Assembly: GCA_947472635.1 (NCBI GenBank)
Contig: CANJDY010000014.1
Coordinates: forward strand, 1 to 19,904
Origin: Chitinophagaceae bacterium
GTDB taxonomy: Bacteria; Bacteroidota; Bacteroidia; Chitinophagales; Chitinophagaceae
Length of the DNA: 19,904 bases
Reading direction: 5' to 3'
Shown: positions 18,392-19,904 of the stretch, in pieces
Position numbering within the stretch: the stretch's first letter is position 1
Layout: each line of letters begins with the position of its first letter
Notes under the pieces: generated by a model
Told to the model about the DNA's origin: nothing
Seen by the model: the letters and a program-made list of their open reading frames with translations, nothing else
Databases searched by the model: none
Made by a program: the position numbers and the translations under genes

Positions 18392-19264
18392 CTATTTTGA
18401 AAAAATATTTTGTAAAAACTGCAGATTTTGCTGATAACTTTTCACTTTTTCAGCACCTTTAGGAATAGCTCCTTCTATCTGCATCCAGCCATCGCCGGTA
18501 AAACCCGTTTCGCGAACAGCTTCTCCAATCGCTTTCCAATCGTTGATTCCGGCTCCTAACAAAAAGCCATTCTCCTTCATATGTAACTCGCAAATTCTAT
18601 CCTTACCCAGTTTTTTAAATTCCTTCACCGTATCATATCCTGCATCAGCAACATTGCAGAAATCATAATATATTTTTATACTTTTTGAACCTACCTGTTC
18701 GATGATGTCGATTTGTTCATCCGCATTAAGATAGGATTCAATGCCTAAAATGATTCCATTTTTTTCGGCATGGGGTGCCACTTTCTTTAGGCGCCTAACT
18801 ACTTCTTCCTTTCCCTTGGTATCATTGCGCAGGTCGTTATTGCCAAAAAAAGCCAGCAGCACTACTGGTACAGAAAGGTTTCTAGCTACATCTACACTAT
18901 CCCATACCCATTGCTCAGTTCTAGGATCAGATTTATAAGGTATATTGTTTAATTCACCCAAAGCAATACTAGAGATCTCAATTCCAGTTGCTTTTGAATA
19001 TTGTAAGTACTCCTGTTGAACCGATATTTCCCTTAAGCGAAGCTGATTACTTTCAGAACCCATACTTACCATTATTCCATCAAGCCCTATTTTTTTAGCA
19101 ATGTCAAAAGCTCCGATATCGCAGTTTTTGCCAAGGCTCCAATCGCATGCACCAATTTTAAAATTCCTTTTTTTAACGACCGTGTCGGCAACCAAATCCA
19201 ATGAGCTGCCTGCTAGTACAGTTAGCCAGGCTAACTGTTGTATGAATGCTCGTCTCTTTTTCAT
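18392..19264 (-). CDS. Tat-exported sugar phosphate isomerase/epimerase-like TIM-barrel protein
   Basis: The 290-residue protein has an N-terminal twin-arginine-like signal (KKRRAFIQQLAWLTVLAGSS, Arg 4-Arg 5), so it is probably exported folded to the periplasm. The mature part is a xylose-isomerase-like TIM barrel (AP endonuclease 2 superfamily) starting with KIGACDWSLGK at 36-46. The four expected metal ligands are in order: Glu 176 (GIESYLN), Asp 201 (IYYDFCN), His 228 (ICELHMKENG) and Glu 264 (WMQIEGAIP). Members interconvert sugars or sugar derivatives through metal-assisted proton or hydride transfer; the substrate here is unknown. Because it is exported, a non-phosphorylated sugar or keto-sugar is likelier than a sugar phosphate despite the family name. 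It is followed 35 bp later by the cytochrome/dehydrogenase gene. A GAGG sequence lies about 14 bp before the ATG, too far for a typical ribosome binding site. Confidence 0.92.
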   Translation of the reverse strand: MKKRRAFIQQLAWLTVLAGSSLDLVADTVVKKRNFKIGACDWSLGKNCDIGAFDIAKKIGLDGIMVSMGSESNQLRLREISVQQEYLQYSKATGIEISSIALGELNNIPYKSDPRTEQWVWDSVDVARNLSVPVVLLAFFGNNDLRNDTKGKEEVVRRLKKVAPHAEKNGIILGIESYLNADEQIDIIEQVGSKSIKIYYDFCNVADAGYDTVKEFKKLGKDRICELHMKENGFLLGAGINDWKAIGEAVRETGFTGDGWMQIEGAIPKGAEKVKSYQQNLQFLQNIFSK

Positions 19265-19414
19265 AAATATTTATTTACCTCAAAAATTCAGAATTAATAA
19301 GCTGCATTACAGGTAGGTTATTTATTTAAATTGGAATAATGGTAATTTGTCTAAAATACAATGATATCATCACAAACCCCGCAACCAGAATTTAACGGAA
19401 GTAATTTAATTAAA

Positions 19415-19904
19415 TTATTTTAACTGAGGGTTTGCATAATATTTTAATTCAATAATATCATTGGGCAATGATTTTTTATTCCAAAACTGATGAATCGACA
19501 AGGCGGTACCTACAGCCGTTGCCTGGGCCATAGAGGCTGCAAATACTTCTACCGCTGGAAAATAAAGGGCCAGTAAATTCATGTAGACTGCATTTTTACT
19601 AAAGCCTCCATCTACAAAAATTCTTTTGATAGCTGTACCCCGCAAAACCAGTTGTGTAGAAAAAATTTGTTGGGCAATAATATCCACTATGAGCTGGTGA
19701 TAGGCTTCCACATCTGTTGCAAACAAGGTAAGATCTCTTAGGGAAAATGCAGATGCTTTTAAATTGACGGGGGCCGAAGACTGAGAAATTTTTTGCTGCA
19801 ACTGAACAATGATAGTCGCATCATAATCGATGTGCCGGTAACGGATAGTGTTTTGACTGAAATGATCAGCAATTCTTTTTACCTGTTGCTCATGTTCATA
19901 GCCA
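19415..19904 (-). CDS. FGGY-family carbohydrate kinase, C-terminal part (start cut by window edge)
   Basis: The frame is open from the right edge to a TAA at 19415-19417, showing 162 residues of the C-terminus. There is no ATG in the visible part; the first in-frame start-like codon is a TTG at 19801, but coding continues upstream of it (EHEQQVKRIADHF), so the true start is outside. The diagnostic stretch IKRIFVDGGFSKNAVYMNLL is the FGGY kinase nucleotide-binding motif of the second actin-like domain. It is followed by FPAVEVFAASMAQATAVGTA, which matches the conserved helix with Ala-Thr-Ala-Gly-like spacing. FGGY kinases phosphorylate sugars such as xylulose, rhamnulose, fuculose or glycerol in the cytoplasm; which one cannot be told from this fragment. 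The downstream epimerase gene starts 150 bp after its stop, so co-transcription is possible but uncertain. Confidence 0.9.
   Translation of the reverse strand, partial: GYEHEQQVKRIADHFSQNTIRYRHIDYDATIIVQLQQKISQSSAPVNLKASAFSLRDLTLFATDVEAYHQLIVDIIAQQIFSTQLVLRGTAIKRIFVDGGFSKNAVYMNLLALYFPAVEVFAASMAQATAVGTALSIHQFWNKKSLPNDIIELKYYANPQLK

Noticed and set aside
19361..19370. Perfect 10-bp palindrome ATGATATCAT between the kinase and epimerase genes, considered as an operator
   Set aside because: A 10-bp palindrome is expected many times by chance in 20 kb, and it is neither extended nor repeated nearby. A near promoter (TTG, 23 bp, TATTTTAG) overlaps it but has a mismatch in the -7 box.
19415..19801. 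Treating the kinase fragment as a complete 128-residue gene starting at 19801
   Set aside because: The start there is TTG within a longer frame that remains open to the window edge with protein-like sequence, so it is the truncated end of a full-length FGGY kinase.

Overview
The window looks like chromosomal DNA of a Bacteroidota bacterium, most likely a Chitinophagaceae-type Sphingobacteriia/Chitinophagia member. The reasons are AT-rich sequence, SusC/SusD outer-membrane pairs, lipoproteins whose signal peptides end in -SC or -GC, Tat- and lipoprotein-exported sugar enzymes, and start codons preceded by A/T-rich leaders without clear Shine-Dalgarno sequences. The genus is an inference. Every confident gene lies on the minus strand, so transcription runs from high to low coordinates.

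Right part (19904 down to 15456): the C-terminal end of an FGGY-family sugar kinase cut by the window edge, a Tat-exported sugar phosphate isomerase/epimerase-type TIM-barrel protein, and a large lipoprotein that joins a PVC-type dehydrogenase-like beta-propeller, HEAT-like repeats and a C-terminal cytochrome c (CxxCH) domain. The last two are 35 bp apart and are probably co-transcribed. They suggest periplasmic sugar oxidation or isomerisation; the substrate cannot be read from the sequence.

Middle (15455 to 14888): a 568-bp intergenic region, the longest gap in the window. It is the likely promoter/leader region of the next operon. It contains one candidate 31-residue single-pass membrane peptide ORF on the operon strand (15046 to 14951), which is unproven.

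Left part (14887 down to 1): seven tightly packed genes with gaps of 20 to 59 bp: a four-repeat fasciclin (FAS1) lipoprotein, SusC, SusD, two further FAS1 lipoproteins each carrying an extra C-terminal beta-rich domain, a second SusC, and a second SusD that runs off the left edge. This is a double SusCD outer-membrane uptake locus in which FAS1 lipoproteins occupy the positions where SusE/SusF-type surface binding proteins usually sit. No glycoside hydrolase, peptidase, ECF sigma/anti-sigma pair or hybrid two-component sensor is visible, so the nutrient imported is unknown. The FAS1 plus beta-sandwich lipoproteins are the most interesting part: they may be surface ligand-binding partners of the two SusCD transporters.

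No tRNA, rRNA, CRISPR array, insertion sequence or convincing intrinsic terminator was recognised by eye.
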